Assembly: GCA_019873645.1 (NCBI GenBank)
Contig: JAIOAX010000008.1
Span: forward strand, 62,001-126,000
From: Chloroflexota bacterium
GTDB lineage: Bacteria; Chloroflexota; Anaerolineae; B4-G1; SLSP01
Direction: 5' to 3'
DNA length: 64,000 bases
This document shows positions 22,752 to 32,412 of the stretch, piece by piece. The notes beneath the pieces were generated by a model that saw only the letters and a program-made list of their open reading frames with translations, did not search any database and was not told where the DNA came from. How positions within the stretch are numbered: the stretch's first letter is position 1; each line of letters opens with the position of its first letter. The position numbers were made by a program, and so were the translations under genes.

Positions 22752-24479
22752 ATGAGTGAACAACGGGGCGTTTTGCAAACCGAGGATACCCTCATCAAAG
22801 TGCACGACTGGCAGCAGATGTTGATTCGTCAAGTGTTGCGGGTCGTATTTCTGGCAGCCATTCCGGCGCTGTTGTCCTCGTCATACTTTGTGTGGCGCGA
22901 CGGCAGAGGCGGGTTAATTCCCTTCTACGTGCTGGGCTTCGCGGCGGTAGGCATCATGCGGTTTTGGAAAAAAGCCCCCTACGTGCTGCAGGTCGCCTCT
23001 CTGTTACTGGTGCTGTATATGTTCGCCGTGCTATCGTTGATGCGAGGGGGCTTGAGCAGCAATGCGCCACTCTTCTTGCTGGGCCTGGTTTTTGTCGCGG
23101 CGATTTTTCTGGGAAGGCAAGCCGCAATCAGCAGTGTCCTCGTCACCGGCGTCACCATGGCAATTGCCGGCTGGTTGTATTCGACCGGACAGGCATTGGT
23201 GCCTTATGAGATGCAATTGATTACCGCCAAGCCGGTCGCGTGGGCCACATACACGTTTATCCTGCTGATGCTCAGCGTGTTTTTCGTGGCCGCCCAAACC
23301 TATATGCAACAATATTTGACGGAAGCGCTGACCGAAAGTCTGGTGCTGAGCCGCAAACTTACGCAAGACCGTGAGGAAGCACAACGTGAGGCGCAGCTCC
23401 GGCGTGAACATGCCGAGCAGTTGCGCTGGGTGGTCTCTCTCAGTCATACGCTTACCCTGATCCGGCAGCGCGAAGACCTGGCCCGCCGGGTAGTCCAGGA
23501 ACTCGCGCGCACTTTCGACATTTACCAGGCGAACCTGTACCTGCTCGAACGTACCGGCGCCATTTTGAGCCTGACAGCTACAGCCGGCGCGCTTGGCGAA
23601 GCCTTGTCACAGGCTGGTGGGGACATTGCTTTCAGCGCGCGCGTGGCGCCGGCACGGGCGGCCCAAATCGGCCGGGAGCAGATGGCGCTGCTGCTCCCCG
23701 AAGAGCTGCCGCACTTCCCGGAGAGCCGCGTCGAAGTCAGCCTGCCGCTGAGTGTCCGCGGCGAGGTGATCGGGGTACTGGATATTCACAGCCGGCATCC
23801 CTCTTTTTCTGAAGAAGAACTACAGGTCTTCCGTATTGTGGCCGGGCAAGTGGCGGCCTCCCTGGATGTACTGCGGCTGATCGAAGAATCGCAGGCGCGG
23901 ACGCGGGAAATGCAAATGCTGTATGCCCAGTACGCCCTCACATCCTGGCGGACGCTGTTCGAATCGCAGCCGGCACCTTCTTTCGCCATCGGCAAGGTCC
24001 CAGAGGCACAGATAGCGGCGCTGGCACAAGAAGCCATGGCCGCGCTGCAATCGCGCTCAACCTGGTTGGATGAGATGGGGATGTACCTGTTGGTCGTCCC
24101 CTTGGTGGCGAACGGCGTGGCAGTGGGGTATCTGGCCTTCACCCGCACGGCCGAGAAAGGCGATTGGGATGCGGAAACCCGTGAGCTTATCCGCATCGCT
24201 GTCGAGCGTCTAGGCACGGCGCTTGACAATACTCGCATGCTCCTGGATGCACGCCGACAACTTTTCTACAATGAACGTCTGGGACGACTTGGCGATTTGA
24301 TCTGGCAGACGCCCGATCCCGAAGCCATTATGGAACAAAGCGCGCGGACCCTGGGCCGTTTCCTGGGAGCCAGCGAGGTGCAGTTATACATCACGACAAC
24401 GCCAGGCGGTGCGCGCCGGGGACGCGGGACGCAGCCCCTGAGGCCTCACACTGAGGAGGAAGCCGCAGAAAAGGGTTAA
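22752..24479 (+). CDS. Six-helix membrane GAF sensor with Trp module and truncated GAF tail
   Basis: The 575-aa protein starts 4 bases after the previous stop. Six membrane helices lie at about 27-47, 53-69, 77-97, 103-121, 124-142 and 164-183; a coiled coil rich in Glu/Arg follows to 225. The GAF is at about 230-375. A Trp module starts at YAQYALTSWRTLF (Trp399) and contains only the final GAF strands and helix (LVVPLVANGVAVGYLAF; about 435-495). The tail at about 505-555 (ERLGRLGDLIWQTPDPEAIM) starts a new GAF and stops. The N-terminal 45 residues resemble those of the preceding protein (WQQMLIRQVLRVVFLAAIP against WRQQLFERILRVIVLVALP), so the two arose by duplication. Confidence 0.82.
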   Translation: MSEQRGVLQTEDTLIKVHDWQQMLIRQVLRVVFLAAIPALLSSSYFVWRDGRGGLIPFYVLGFAAVGIMRFWKKAPYVLQVASLLLVLYMFAVLSLMRGGLSSNAPLFLLGLVFVAAIFLGRQAAISSVLVTGVTMAIAGWLYSTGQALVPYEMQLITAKPVAWATYTFILLMLSVFFVAAQTYMQQYLTEALTESLVLSRKLTQDREEAQREAQLRREHAEQLRWVVSLSHTLTLIRQREDLARRVVQELARTFDIYQANLYLLERTGAILSLTATAGALGEALSQAGGDIAFSARVAPARAAQIGREQMALLLPEELPHFPESRVEVSLPLSVRGEVIGVLDIHSRHPSFSEEELQVFRIVAGQVAASLDVLRLIEESQARTREMQMLYAQYALTSWRTLFESQPAPSFAIGKVPEAQIAALAQEAMAALQSRSTWLDEMGMYLLVVPLVANGVAVGYLAFTRTAEKGDWDAETRELIRIAVERLGTALDNTRMLLDARRQLFYNERLGRLGDLIWQTPDPEAIMEQSARTLGRFLGASEVQLYITTTPGGARRGRGTQPLRPHTEEEAAEKG

Positions 24480-24516
24480 GCGGCGCAGCGCCGTGAGCTA
24501 TGGAGAGACGTCGGCA

Positions 24517-27081
24517 ATGAACCTGTCTTTAGGAAGTCAAACATTACAACTGATCACCTGGATGTTGGCGCTGATCGCGATGATTATGGCGCTGTACATC
24601 CTCATTCTCAACGCGCGTCACCCGGTCAACCGCCACGTGAGCCTGTTATCCGCTTTGCTGGCCGTGAACGGTCTCGCTCTGGGCGCGCTCAGCAGTGCGG
24701 ATAGCTTTGAACAGGCTCGCTTCCCGACACAACTGCTGGCAGCTACGGTGTACACGGCGATTCCTGCAGCGTGGCTCGCGGCTATGGCGCTCTTGCGGCC
24801 GACCTGGGCCCAAAAACGCTGGCTCTGGTGGTTGGGGTATATCGCCATAGCCTTGCCGATAGCAGCGACCGTGATGGATGTGCTGTTGGGGACGCATTTA
24901 TGGTACGTCGGCCTGGACGCAAATACCTATGAGGGTGGTTACATTTCCCTTGGGAAATACGTATCCCCGACGTTGTATATGCCGTTCATCCTTATCCATG
25001 GCTTTATCCTGGGCCTGCTCCCGTTGATCCCGGCCCTCGGCGTGCTGCGTAATCAAACTTCCCCTGCACCCATGCGTGAGATCGCACGCTGGATTGTATG
25101 GGGGACATTGGCGACGGCGGTGCTGCAAATCGGCTTCCGCAGGTGGATCCCGGCCGAATTGATGCTCGTTGTTGTCACGGCGGTCTATCTCGTCGTTTAC
25201 GTCTATGCCTTTTTCCGCCACATGGCCATTGAGCCGCAAGTACATCGTGGCAGCCTGCGTGGCCGCCTGACCGCGCTCTTTTTGTCCATCACCCTGCCGA
25301 TTTTGCTGATTAGCGTCCTGTTGGTGAACGCTCAGGCGCGCGCGTTGCTCAGACGCAGCGAGACTAATCGTCTCGGCGCCATTGCGCATTTGATGCTCAG
25401 TACCGCAGACCTGGAGAAAAGTCCCTCGATTCAGGACCTCCAGCGTCGCTTGCGCCTGGCCGTGGTGGAAGTTGGCCGTACCGGCGTGGTTTACCTGGTA
25501 GACGGCAAAGATCGTTATATCCTCCATTCGGGAATGGATTTCACGCTGGTCGGTGAGGATGAAGCCACGCGCGACGCCAGCCGCCAGCCGCCGGTCGTGG
25601 CACTGCGTCAGGGGCGCGCCGACCGGCTCATCATCTTCACCGACGCCGAAGGCGTGCGCTGGTGGGCTTACGCCACCGAATTGGGCGTTCTCCGGCAAGG
25701 TGTGGTGGTGCAGCAACAGGAAGTTGTCATCACCCAGCAAATGCAACGTTTCCTGCAGTTTTCCTGGCTGGTTGTCGGGCTTGGCGGCGCGATACTGTTC
25801 GTTTTGGGGGCGCTGACGATCTACCGCGTCTTCCTTCCGATTGTCTCGCTCACTCAAACGGCGCAGGCAATAGCCGCCGGCGACTTGACCCGCGTGGCGG
25901 CCGTCGAAGGCGAAGATGAGATCGGCGCACTGGCGCGCGCTTTCAATGCGGTGACAGCGCGCTTGAACGAGTTGATCGGCACCCTTGAAGCCCGGGTGGC
26001 CGAGCGCACCCAAGAAGTCGAGCGCCGCGCCGAATACCTGGCCATTACCGGAGGGGTAAGTCAGGCTGCGGCTTCCATCCTGGATGTGGACACCTTGCTG
26101 GATCGCGTGGCGCACTTGATTGCAGAGCGTTTCGGCTTCTACCATACCGGCATCTTTTTGCTGGACGAGGCGCGGGAATGGGCAGTTTTGCGCGCCGTCT
26201 CCTCGGAAGGCGGCCAACGCATGCTGGCACGAGGACACCGTTTGCGTGTCGGCGAGCAAGGTATCGTCGGTTACGTCTCCGGTTCGGGCCGCGCACGTGT
26301 GGCCCTCGATGTGGATGAGGACATGGTGTGGGTGAAGAACCCCGACCTGCCCGAGACGCGCTCCGAGATGGCTTTGCCCCTGATCGTGGGCCAGGAAGTG
26401 ATCGGCGTCCTCGATGTCCAAAGCCAGGCTGCGGAGGCTTTCGGCCCTGAAGACGTTGCCACTTTGCACATTTTGGCTGACCAGATCGCGGTGGCGATCC
26501 GCAATGCGCAATTGTTTGAAGAGAGCCGCCGCGCCTTGCAGGAATTGCGGAAGTCCTATGGCGAAGAGGTGCGCGTCGGATGGGCGTGGCGCCCATCGCC
26601 GGTGGTGGGCTATCGCTACACCCCCTTGGAACTCACGCCGATTACTTCGGGGGCGACGCTGCCGTTGCTGGAGACACAGACGCCCTACGTGGCGGCCGAC
26701 AACACCTTGATTGTGCCTTTGCAAGTGGGCGGCGGAGAAACCTTTGGGGCGCTGCGGATACGCCGTGACGTAGCCCAGCCCTGGGGAACTCAGGATATTG
26801 CCTTTGTAGAACGGGCTGCGCAAGATGTCGCACAAGCCCTGGAAGTGGCGCGCCTGCTCGAAGAGAGCCGCCGCCGCGCGGCCCGCGAAATGCAGGTGAA
26901 CGAGATTGCCAGCCTCTTCGCACGCGCGCTGGATGTAGATGTGGTATTGCAGACCGCGGCGCGCGAGCTGGGACGGCTTTCCGGCGTTGCCGAAGTTGCC
27001 GTACACCTCAACCTGCCGGAATCCCTTGTCGAATTGGAGGCCGGGGGCGGCTTATCAACAGAGGGCTTGTCCACGGATTGA
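24517..27081 (+). CDS. Seven-helix plus CACHE-like sensor with HAMP, GAF, Trp module and tail
   Basis: This protein of about 854 aa begins with seven hydrophobic helices (about 10-235; the layout recalls the 7TM N-terminal regions of some histidine kinases). It has a further helix, an outer CACHE-like domain (about 280-400), another helix (about 414-438), HAMP (about 440-492), coiled coil, GAF (about 505-662), Trp module (VGWAW near 687-691, GYRY near 699) and tail (about 795-835). The first start, GTG 24493, has no ribosome site; ATG 24517 has GGAGAGA at 24500-24506. Its last residues, LSTD and stop, come from the border repeat CGGATTGAG. It lacks an output domain. It differs from its neighbours in carrying two stacked membrane-sensor units. 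Confidence 0.82.
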   Translation: MNLSLGSQTLQLITWMLALIAMIMALYILILNARHPVNRHVSLLSALLAVNGLALGALSSADSFEQARFPTQLLAATVYTAIPAAWLAAMALLRPTWAQKRWLWWLGYIAIALPIAATVMDVLLGTHLWYVGLDANTYEGGYISLGKYVSPTLYMPFILIHGFILGLLPLIPALGVLRNQTSPAPMREIARWIVWGTLATAVLQIGFRRWIPAELMLVVVTAVYLVVYVYAFFRHMAIEPQVHRGSLRGRLTALFLSITLPILLISVLLVNAQARALLRRSETNRLGAIAHLMLSTADLEKSPSIQDLQRRLRLAVVEVGRTGVVYLVDGKDRYILHSGMDFTLVGEDEATRDASRQPPVVALRQGRADRLIIFTDAEGVRWWAYATELGVLRQGVVVQQQEVVITQQMQRFLQFSWLVVGLGGAILFVLGALTIYRVFLPIVSLTQTAQAIAAGDLTRVAAVEGEDEIGALARAFNAVTARLNELIGTLEARVAERTQEVERRAEYLAITGGVSQAAASILDVDTLLDRVAHLIAERFGFYHTGIFLLDEAREWAVLRAVSSEGGQRMLARGHRLRVGEQGIVGYVSGSGRARVALDVDEDMVWVKNPDLPETRSEMALPLIVGQEVIGVLDVQSQAAEAFGPEDVATLHILADQIAVAIRNAQLFEESRRALQELRKSYGEEVRVGWAWRPSPVVGYRYTPLELTPITSGATLPLLETQTPYVAADNTLIVPLQVGGGETFGALRIRRDVAQPWGTQDIAFVERAAQDVAQALEVARLLEESRRRAAREMQVNEIASLFARALDVDVVLQTAARELGRLSGVAEVAVHLNLPESLVELEAGGGLSTEGLSTD

Positions 27082-27094
27082 GCGAATTTTAGCG

Positions 27095-27140
27095 GACGAC
27101 TAACGTTCTAACCTGCTAACGTTCAAACGTTTCAACCTGA
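27095..27140. repeat. Short degenerate tandem repeat, unit CTAACGTT/TTCAACCT
   Basis: CTAACGTTCTAACCTGCTAAC and GTTCAAACGTTTCAACCTG fill the 71-bp gap before the next sensor gene. Confidence 0.7.
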
Positions 27141-27152
27141 AGGATAATAACT

Positions 27153-29123
27153 ATGGATGCTGATGAACACGCGATGGGTTCCCGACGCACACCGCGGCCG
27201 GCGTTGGGCCTTGTGACGCATCAAGTCGGCGGCGCCAGCGCGTGGTGGCTGGGCGCGGCAGAAGTGGCGCAGCATGCCGGGGTGGACCTGTTTATCTTCA
27301 ATGCCGGCAACATCAACGTCGAAGGCATGTTCGCCGATGAATTACCCTCTTCGATCCATCATTTGATCGGCCCCAGCCGGCTTGATAGTCTGATCCTGGT
27401 GCAATGGTGGCCCACGCGCCAGGTTTTTGAGCGTTTTTACCGGCGTTTCTACAGTCCCCTGCCGGTCGTCAATTTGCATCGGCATTATGAGGGCTTCCCC
27501 GGCATCTCCGTGGATAACGGCGGCGGTACGACGGCTGCTCTGCGCCACCTGATCGAGGAACACGGTTGGCGTCGTCTGGTCTTCATCCGCGGCTTGCCGG
27601 ACAATCCTTCTGCCCAAGCACGCTATCAGGCCTACATCGAGACGCTCAATGTTTACGGCATCCCCTTTGACGAAGCCCTGGTGGTGCCGGGGGACTTTTC
27701 ATCCCCGGCCGGCGTCCAGGCCATCCACATCCTGCTGGATGAGCGTGGCCTGCGTCCCGGCCGCGATTTTGAGGCCATCGTGGCCTCCAATGACTATATG
27801 GCGCTGGCGGCGATGGAAGAACTGCAACGGCGAGGATTCGATATTCCTCTCGATGTCGCCGTGGTGGGCTTTGACGATGTTGCCGCAAGTGCTATGGTCA
27901 CGCCGCCGCTGACCACAGTGCGCATGCCCAACTATGAGATGGGCCGTCTGGCGGCCGAGAAGGCCCTGGCGTTGATGCGGGGTGAAGCGGTTGCCGACGC
28001 CACAATTCCCGGCGCACTGGTGGTGCGTCAATCCTGTGGCTGCTTTGTCTCCCCGCTGGCGGAGATAGGAGAACTCGCCGCTCCGTCGGCCGCGGTGCCC
28101 GCAGGCCCGCCTGAAAACCAGCGTGCGTCGGCTCTGGCCGCCTTACAGGGTGCTGTGGGGCTTGCCGGGCAATGCCTGCGCCCGGGCTGGGCCGAAGCCT
28201 TGCTGGATGCCTTCGCAGCGGACATCGCCGGCCCACCTGCCGCATCGCGTTTTCTGCAAGTGCTCTATGCCATATTGCAGCGGTGGCACCAGAACGGCTA
28301 TGATGCGGTAAACCTGGGGCGGGTGCTGCTATTTATCATTCGTCATTTTATGAATCCCACCGTATCCGGGGACCTGCCGCGCCGGCGTGCTGAAGAAGTT
28401 TGGCAACAGGCAATGGCCTTCGTGGCCGAAGTCGGCCATCAAATGCAAACCGCGCAACAAAGGAGAAGCGCCTACAGCGATCAATTGCGCACGATCGGTG
28501 AGCAATTGACCAGCACTTTTGATATAGAACAGTTGTTGGACCGGATCGCGCAAGAGTTGCCACATTTACACATTCCGGCCTGCTATATCGCCCTCTACGA
28601 AGAAGGGACGTCGGTGCGCGAACAGGTGCGCCTGGTATTTGCCTGTAATGCCCAGGGGCGCAATCCACTGGGGGTTGAAGGGCGGCGTTTTGAAGCGCGT
28701 CGCCTGCTGCCGGATGAATTGCTGGCGACGGAACAGCCGGCGACCAGGGTGGTCGTACCGCTGTATTTTCAGAAAACGGCCCTGGGTTTCGCACTCTTTG
28801 AAGTCGGCCCTGAACAAGGCGAAGTGTACGAGATTCTGGGCCGCCAGCTCAGCAGTGCGCTGATGGGGGTATTGCTGGTGCAGCGGCAGGAACAGGCGCA
28901 GCGGGATGCCGAGACCGAGCGGCAACGTGCCCAAGCCGCATTGCGCGACTTGCTGACCACACGCTCTATCACCGACCGCGTGCGCCAGGCGCCGGACACT
29001 GAAGCGATCTTGCGGGTGACATTGGAGTTATTAGGCCAGGCATTAGGCGCGACAACGGCCGTGGCGCGTCTGGGGACGCGCGAGCAACTGTTGGAGGCCG
29101 GAGCCGGCGCCGAGTCAAACTAG
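27153..29123 (+). CDS. Cytoplasmic LacI-type ligand-binding domain fused to GAF, truncated tail
   Basis: The 656-aa protein begins with a LacI/PurR-type periplasmic-binding-protein fold (about 15-295: LGLVTHQVGGASAWWLGAAE, GISVDNGGGTTAALRHLIEEHGW, VASNDYMALAAMEEL, VAVVGFDD) but has no HTH and no signal peptide, so it should sense a sugar-like ligand in the cytoplasm. The fold ends with SCGC (294-297), the same motif that marks LacI-like domains fused to signalling proteins. A helical segment (about 310-440) is followed by a diverged GAF (about 445-590) and the truncated GAF tail (TTRSITDRVRQAPDTEAIL, about 605-645). It lacks the Trp module. AAGGA at about 27141-27145 precedes ATG 27153. Confidence 0.85.
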   Translation: MDADEHAMGSRRTPRPALGLVTHQVGGASAWWLGAAEVAQHAGVDLFIFNAGNINVEGMFADELPSSIHHLIGPSRLDSLILVQWWPTRQVFERFYRRFYSPLPVVNLHRHYEGFPGISVDNGGGTTAALRHLIEEHGWRRLVFIRGLPDNPSAQARYQAYIETLNVYGIPFDEALVVPGDFSSPAGVQAIHILLDERGLRPGRDFEAIVASNDYMALAAMEELQRRGFDIPLDVAVVGFDDVAASAMVTPPLTTVRMPNYEMGRLAAEKALALMRGEAVADATIPGALVVRQSCGCFVSPLAEIGELAAPSAAVPAGPPENQRASALAALQGAVGLAGQCLRPGWAEALLDAFAADIAGPPAASRFLQVLYAILQRWHQNGYDAVNLGRVLLFIIRHFMNPTVSGDLPRRRAEEVWQQAMAFVAEVGHQMQTAQQRRSAYSDQLRTIGEQLTSTFDIEQLLDRIAQELPHLHIPACYIALYEEGTSVREQVRLVFACNAQGRNPLGVEGRRFEARRLLPDELLATEQPATRVVVPLYFQKTALGFALFEVGPEQGEVYEILGRQLSSALMGVLLVQRQEQAQRDAETERQRAQAALRDLLTTRSITDRVRQAPDTEAILRVTLELLGQALGATTAVARLGTREQLLEAGAGAESN

Positions 29124-29131
29124 GAGCAATT

Positions 29132-32100
29132 ATGGTTCTCGAGATACAGACACCAGACACACGCAACGTAGCTGCCCGTCCCAAAATCGGCTTATTGGTG
29201 GCGGAAACCCTCTCGTGGTGGTCGCAGTATTTGCTGGCCGGCTTGACGGAAGCTGCCGAAGCGTTTGATGTGGATTTATTCTGTTACACCGGCGGGGGAT
29301 TACCACAGCCGGATCAAGCCACCGATAATGGTCTCTACGAGCTGGTCAGTGCCGACCTGTTGGACGGCCTCATCGTCTCCGGCAATATCGCTCATGGCGT
29401 AACGTCGGCAACGTTTGAGGCTTTTCTGCGCCGTTTTGCGGATTCCGTTCCGGTGGTAACCGTAGTGGCGGTGTGTGAAGGCATGTCGGCAGTGCTGGTG
29501 GACGGCTTTCACGGGATGTACCAGGCGGTTTCCCACCTCATCGAAGCGCACGGCTATCGCCAGATCGCCTTCATCCGCGGCCCCGTTGGACAAATTGATG
29601 CTGATGAGCGCTATCGCGCTTACGTGACGGCTTTGGAGGAACACGGTATCCCCCTGAATCCCGAGTGGGTCGTGGCAGGGAATTTCAACCTGTCGAGCGC
29701 TGTGAACGCCATGCAGGAATTGTGGCCGCGGATCGCCGCCGTGCGCGCCGCACAGACGCCGCCGCTTCCCTGGGCCATTGTCGCCGCCAACGATGATATG
29801 GCGCGCGGCGTTTTGAACGTGCTGCGTGCTCAGGGCATCAACGTCCCAGAAGAGGTCGCCATCGTGGGCTTCGACGATTCCGACATTGGGCGAAACCTGG
29901 ATGTACCGCTGACCTCGGTGCGCCAGCCGATTTATGCTATGGGCCGGCGGGCTTTAGAACTGGTGTTGCAACAGCTCCGGGGCGATAGGACAGTAGTCCA
30001 GGAAGCCGCGCCCGCGGAATTGGTGATACGCCGTTCATGTGGCTGTCTTCCCCCATCCGTGCGTGAGGAGAGCGCGATAATGCCTGTGGAAAGGCCGGCC
30101 GCTGTCTCCTTTGAGGCTATGCCACCCTGTCCATGGGTGCCGCTCGAAGTATGGGGGGCTTTCCACACAGCTTTGTCGTTGGCGACGCCGGAAAGCGAGG
30201 CCAGCTTTTTGCACGTCCTGGATCACGCTTTACGCCGGACGCAGATTGAAGGAGAGGATCTTGACACATGGCAACGGTCCATTTCGGAATTACGCCGCCA
30301 CAGTCTGCCGTACCTTGCTGATCCGGTCATACGGCAGAGAGCCGAGGACCTGCTCCAGCAAGCGCGCGTCCTGGTCAGTGATGCCATTCGGCGGGCAGAG
30401 GCGTATGGCCGTCAGCTATTCCAGCAACGTCAGGCGCTGCTGACCCAAATTGATGACACCCTGAGCACAACCCTGCATTTGCAAGAACTGCCGCCGGTGT
30501 TGGAACGTTTGTTCCCTAACATCGGCGTCCAAGTCTGTCTGACGGCGCTGTATGAGGGAGAAAATCCCAAGGCTGAACTTTCGCGCCTGCTGCTCGCCTA
30601 TGACATTTCACGCGCCCCGCAGGTGGATTTTTATGCGGATGGGCTACCCTTTGCATCGCGGCTATTGGCGCCTCAGGAATGGCTCAATGCCGGGGGGCGC
30701 AAAACGTACATTGTGGCCCCACTTATCTTGCAGGAGCACCGACTGGGGTTCGTGTTGTTGTGGGCCGGGCAGGATTGGCAATTGTATGCCCGGATGGCGC
30801 AACGTCTGAGCGATGTCATCTTCAGAAGCCTGTTGCTGCAAGAGCAAGAACGCGCCCGCCGTGAAGCCTTAGATGCCGAACAACGCGCCGAAGTGGCTTT
30901 GCGCGATGCCCTGGTGGCGCAGCGTCGTTATGTCCGTGGCGCATGGCAGGAGCGGGCGGAGCCGGTCGTGGGCTATTTCTATTCACCTGAAGCGCGCGGC
31001 GTGACCGACAGCGTCTGGCTGCCGGAAATGACAGAAGCTGTTCGGCAAGGCAACGTCGTGGTGACGCGCGATCTCGACGGGGGACAAACTCTGGCCGTGC
31101 CGGTAGTGCTGTACGGGGAAGAGGTCATCGGCGTCCTGGGATTCCGGGCAACGGATGCCGTCCCCTGGACCGAGGAACATATCACCTTGGCCCGTACCAT
31201 TGCTACAGAAATGGCCCTGGCCCTGGAAACCCAGCGTCTGCTGTCGGACGTGCAACGGCGCGCTTCACGCCTCCTGGCAGCGGCGGAAATCTCGCGGGTG
31301 ACAACTTCAATCCTCACGCTGGACGAACTGCTGCCGCAGGCCGTGAACCTGATCCGTGAGCGGTTTGATTTGTATTATGCCGGCATCTTTTTGGTGGATG
31401 AAGGCCGCCGCTGGGCCATCCTGCGCGCCGGCACGGGTGAAGCCGGGCGTATCATGCTCGAACGGGGACACCGCCTGGAAGTCGGCGGCAATTCGATGAT
31501 CGGCATGTGCGTGGCGCAAGGCGAGGCGCGCATCACGTTTGATACCCATCGGGAAACCGTCCGTCGTCCCAATCCACTGTTGCCCGATACCCGCTCGGAA
31601 CTGGCATTGCCGTTGTTCAGTCGCGGGCGTGTGATCGGTGCAATGACCATTCAGGACACTCGTCCCGGTGCTTTTACCCAGGAAGACATCACCATCTTGC
31701 AAACGATGGCCGATCAGCTCGGCAACGCCATTGAGAATGCCCGACTCCTGCAACAGATGGAACAGAGCATGCACGAATTGGAAATGGCCTCGGGACGCCT
31801 GACACGCGAATCGTGGCGCAACTTCCTGGTGAACTATCGTCGCGCCTTCGGTTATCGCTACCGCCTGATTGATGTAGAACCGACCGGTGACCTCGCGCCC
31901 GAAGCCCAGGCCGCGCTTCAGCAACAGGCGCCGGTGGTGACGGTTGTGGCCTCCGAAGCCGGAGAAGAGCGTCTGCAAGGTGCCTTGAGTGTGCCGATCC
32001 GGGTGCGCAACGAAGTCTTGGGCGTGCTTGACCTGCGTTTTGAAGACCCCCAGGTGTCCCCGGAGACCGTCAGCCTGGTGGAGCAAATCGCAGCGCGGTT

Positions 32101-32362
32101 GGGAGCCGCTTTGGAAAGCGCTCGTCTGCTTGAAGAATCACGCCGCGCTGCCGCGCGTGAACAGATGCTGGCGCAAGTCGCGGCGCGTTTGCGGGAGCGG
32201 TTGGAGATAGATGCCGTGCTGAAAAATGCAGCGCGCGAGCTGCGGACGGCTTTGGACCTGTCGCGTGTCGCGGTGCGCCTGGCGCCCCGCGTCGTCGTCG
32301 AAACAGCGCCACAGCCAGATACTGCGCCGCTCCCTAACCCGTCCCTAATCCCTAATTCCTAG
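29132..32362 (+). CDS. LacI-type binding domain with two GAFs and two Trp modules, truncated tail
   Basis: This 1076-aa member starts 8 bases after the previous stop (AGGAG before ATG 29132). Domains in order: LacI-type binding fold (about 17-300) ending RRSCGC (SCGC 302-305), helical segment (about 335-430), diverged GAF (about 435-570), a first Trp module (Trp605, GYFY near 615, final GAF strands 650-700), a full GAF (about 710-870), a second Trp module (RESW, Trp896, GYRY near 907) and the tail (about 1010-1052). After its first Trp module the sequence runs straight on into a complete GAF, which shows that the C-terminal tail of the family is the start of a GAF cut short. Its last residues (PLPNPSLIPNS) and stop are encoded by a CCCTAAT-type border repeat. 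Confidence 0.86.
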   Translation: MVLEIQTPDTRNVAARPKIGLLVAETLSWWSQYLLAGLTEAAEAFDVDLFCYTGGGLPQPDQATDNGLYELVSADLLDGLIVSGNIAHGVTSATFEAFLRRFADSVPVVTVVAVCEGMSAVLVDGFHGMYQAVSHLIEAHGYRQIAFIRGPVGQIDADERYRAYVTALEEHGIPLNPEWVVAGNFNLSSAVNAMQELWPRIAAVRAAQTPPLPWAIVAANDDMARGVLNVLRAQGINVPEEVAIVGFDDSDIGRNLDVPLTSVRQPIYAMGRRALELVLQQLRGDRTVVQEAAPAELVIRRSCGCLPPSVREESAIMPVERPAAVSFEAMPPCPWVPLEVWGAFHTALSLATPESEASFLHVLDHALRRTQIEGEDLDTWQRSISELRRHSLPYLADPVIRQRAEDLLQQARVLVSDAIRRAEAYGRQLFQQRQALLTQIDDTLSTTLHLQELPPVLERLFPNIGVQVCLTALYEGENPKAELSRLLLAYDISRAPQVDFYADGLPFASRLLAPQEWLNAGGRKTYIVAPLILQEHRLGFVLLWAGQDWQLYARMAQRLSDVIFRSLLLQEQERARREALDAEQRAEVALRDALVAQRRYVRGAWQERAEPVVGYFYSPEARGVTDSVWLPEMTEAVRQGNVVVTRDLDGGQTLAVPVVLYGEEVIGVLGFRATDAVPWTEEHITLARTIATEMALALETQRLLSDVQRRASRLLAAAEISRVTTSILTLDELLPQAVNLIRERFDLYYAGIFLVDEGRRWAILRAGTGEAGRIMLERGHRLEVGGNSMIGMCVAQGEARITFDTHRETVRRPNPLLPDTRSELALPLFSRGRVIGAMTIQDTRPGAFTQEDITILQTMADQLGNAIENARLLQQMEQSMHELEMASGRLTRESWRNFLVNYRRAFGYRYRLIDVEPTGDLAPEAQAALQQQAPVVTVVASEAGEERLQGALSVPIRVRNEVLGVLDLRFEDPQVSPETVSLVEQIAARLGAALESARLLEESRRAAAREQMLAQVAARLRERLEIDAVLKNAARELRTALDLSRVAVRLAPRVVVETAPQPDTAPLPNPSLIPNS

Positions 32363-32398
32363 TCCCTAATCACCAGTTACCAATCGCTGATTACTTTT
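32333..32398. repeat. Short degenerate tandem repeat, unit TCCCTAA
   Basis: CTCCCTAACCCGTCCCTAAT, CCCTAATTCCTAGTCCCTAAT and CAGTTACCAATCGCTGATTAC. The array crosses the stop codon of the preceding sensor gene (32360-32362) and reaches the next ribosome site. Confidence 0.8.
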
Positions 32399-32412
32399 AA
32401 GGAAACAAAGCG

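Noticed and set aside
24898..27006. Very long open frame on the minus strand opposite the sensor gene at 24517
   Set aside because: Its translation has no recognisable domain, and the plus-strand product has clear HAMP, GAF and membrane segments; it is a GC-driven shadow of the real gene.
27153..28050. LacI-family transcription factor
   Set aside because: The N-terminal HTH is absent: the binding fold begins at about residue 15, and the fold is followed by GAF domains.
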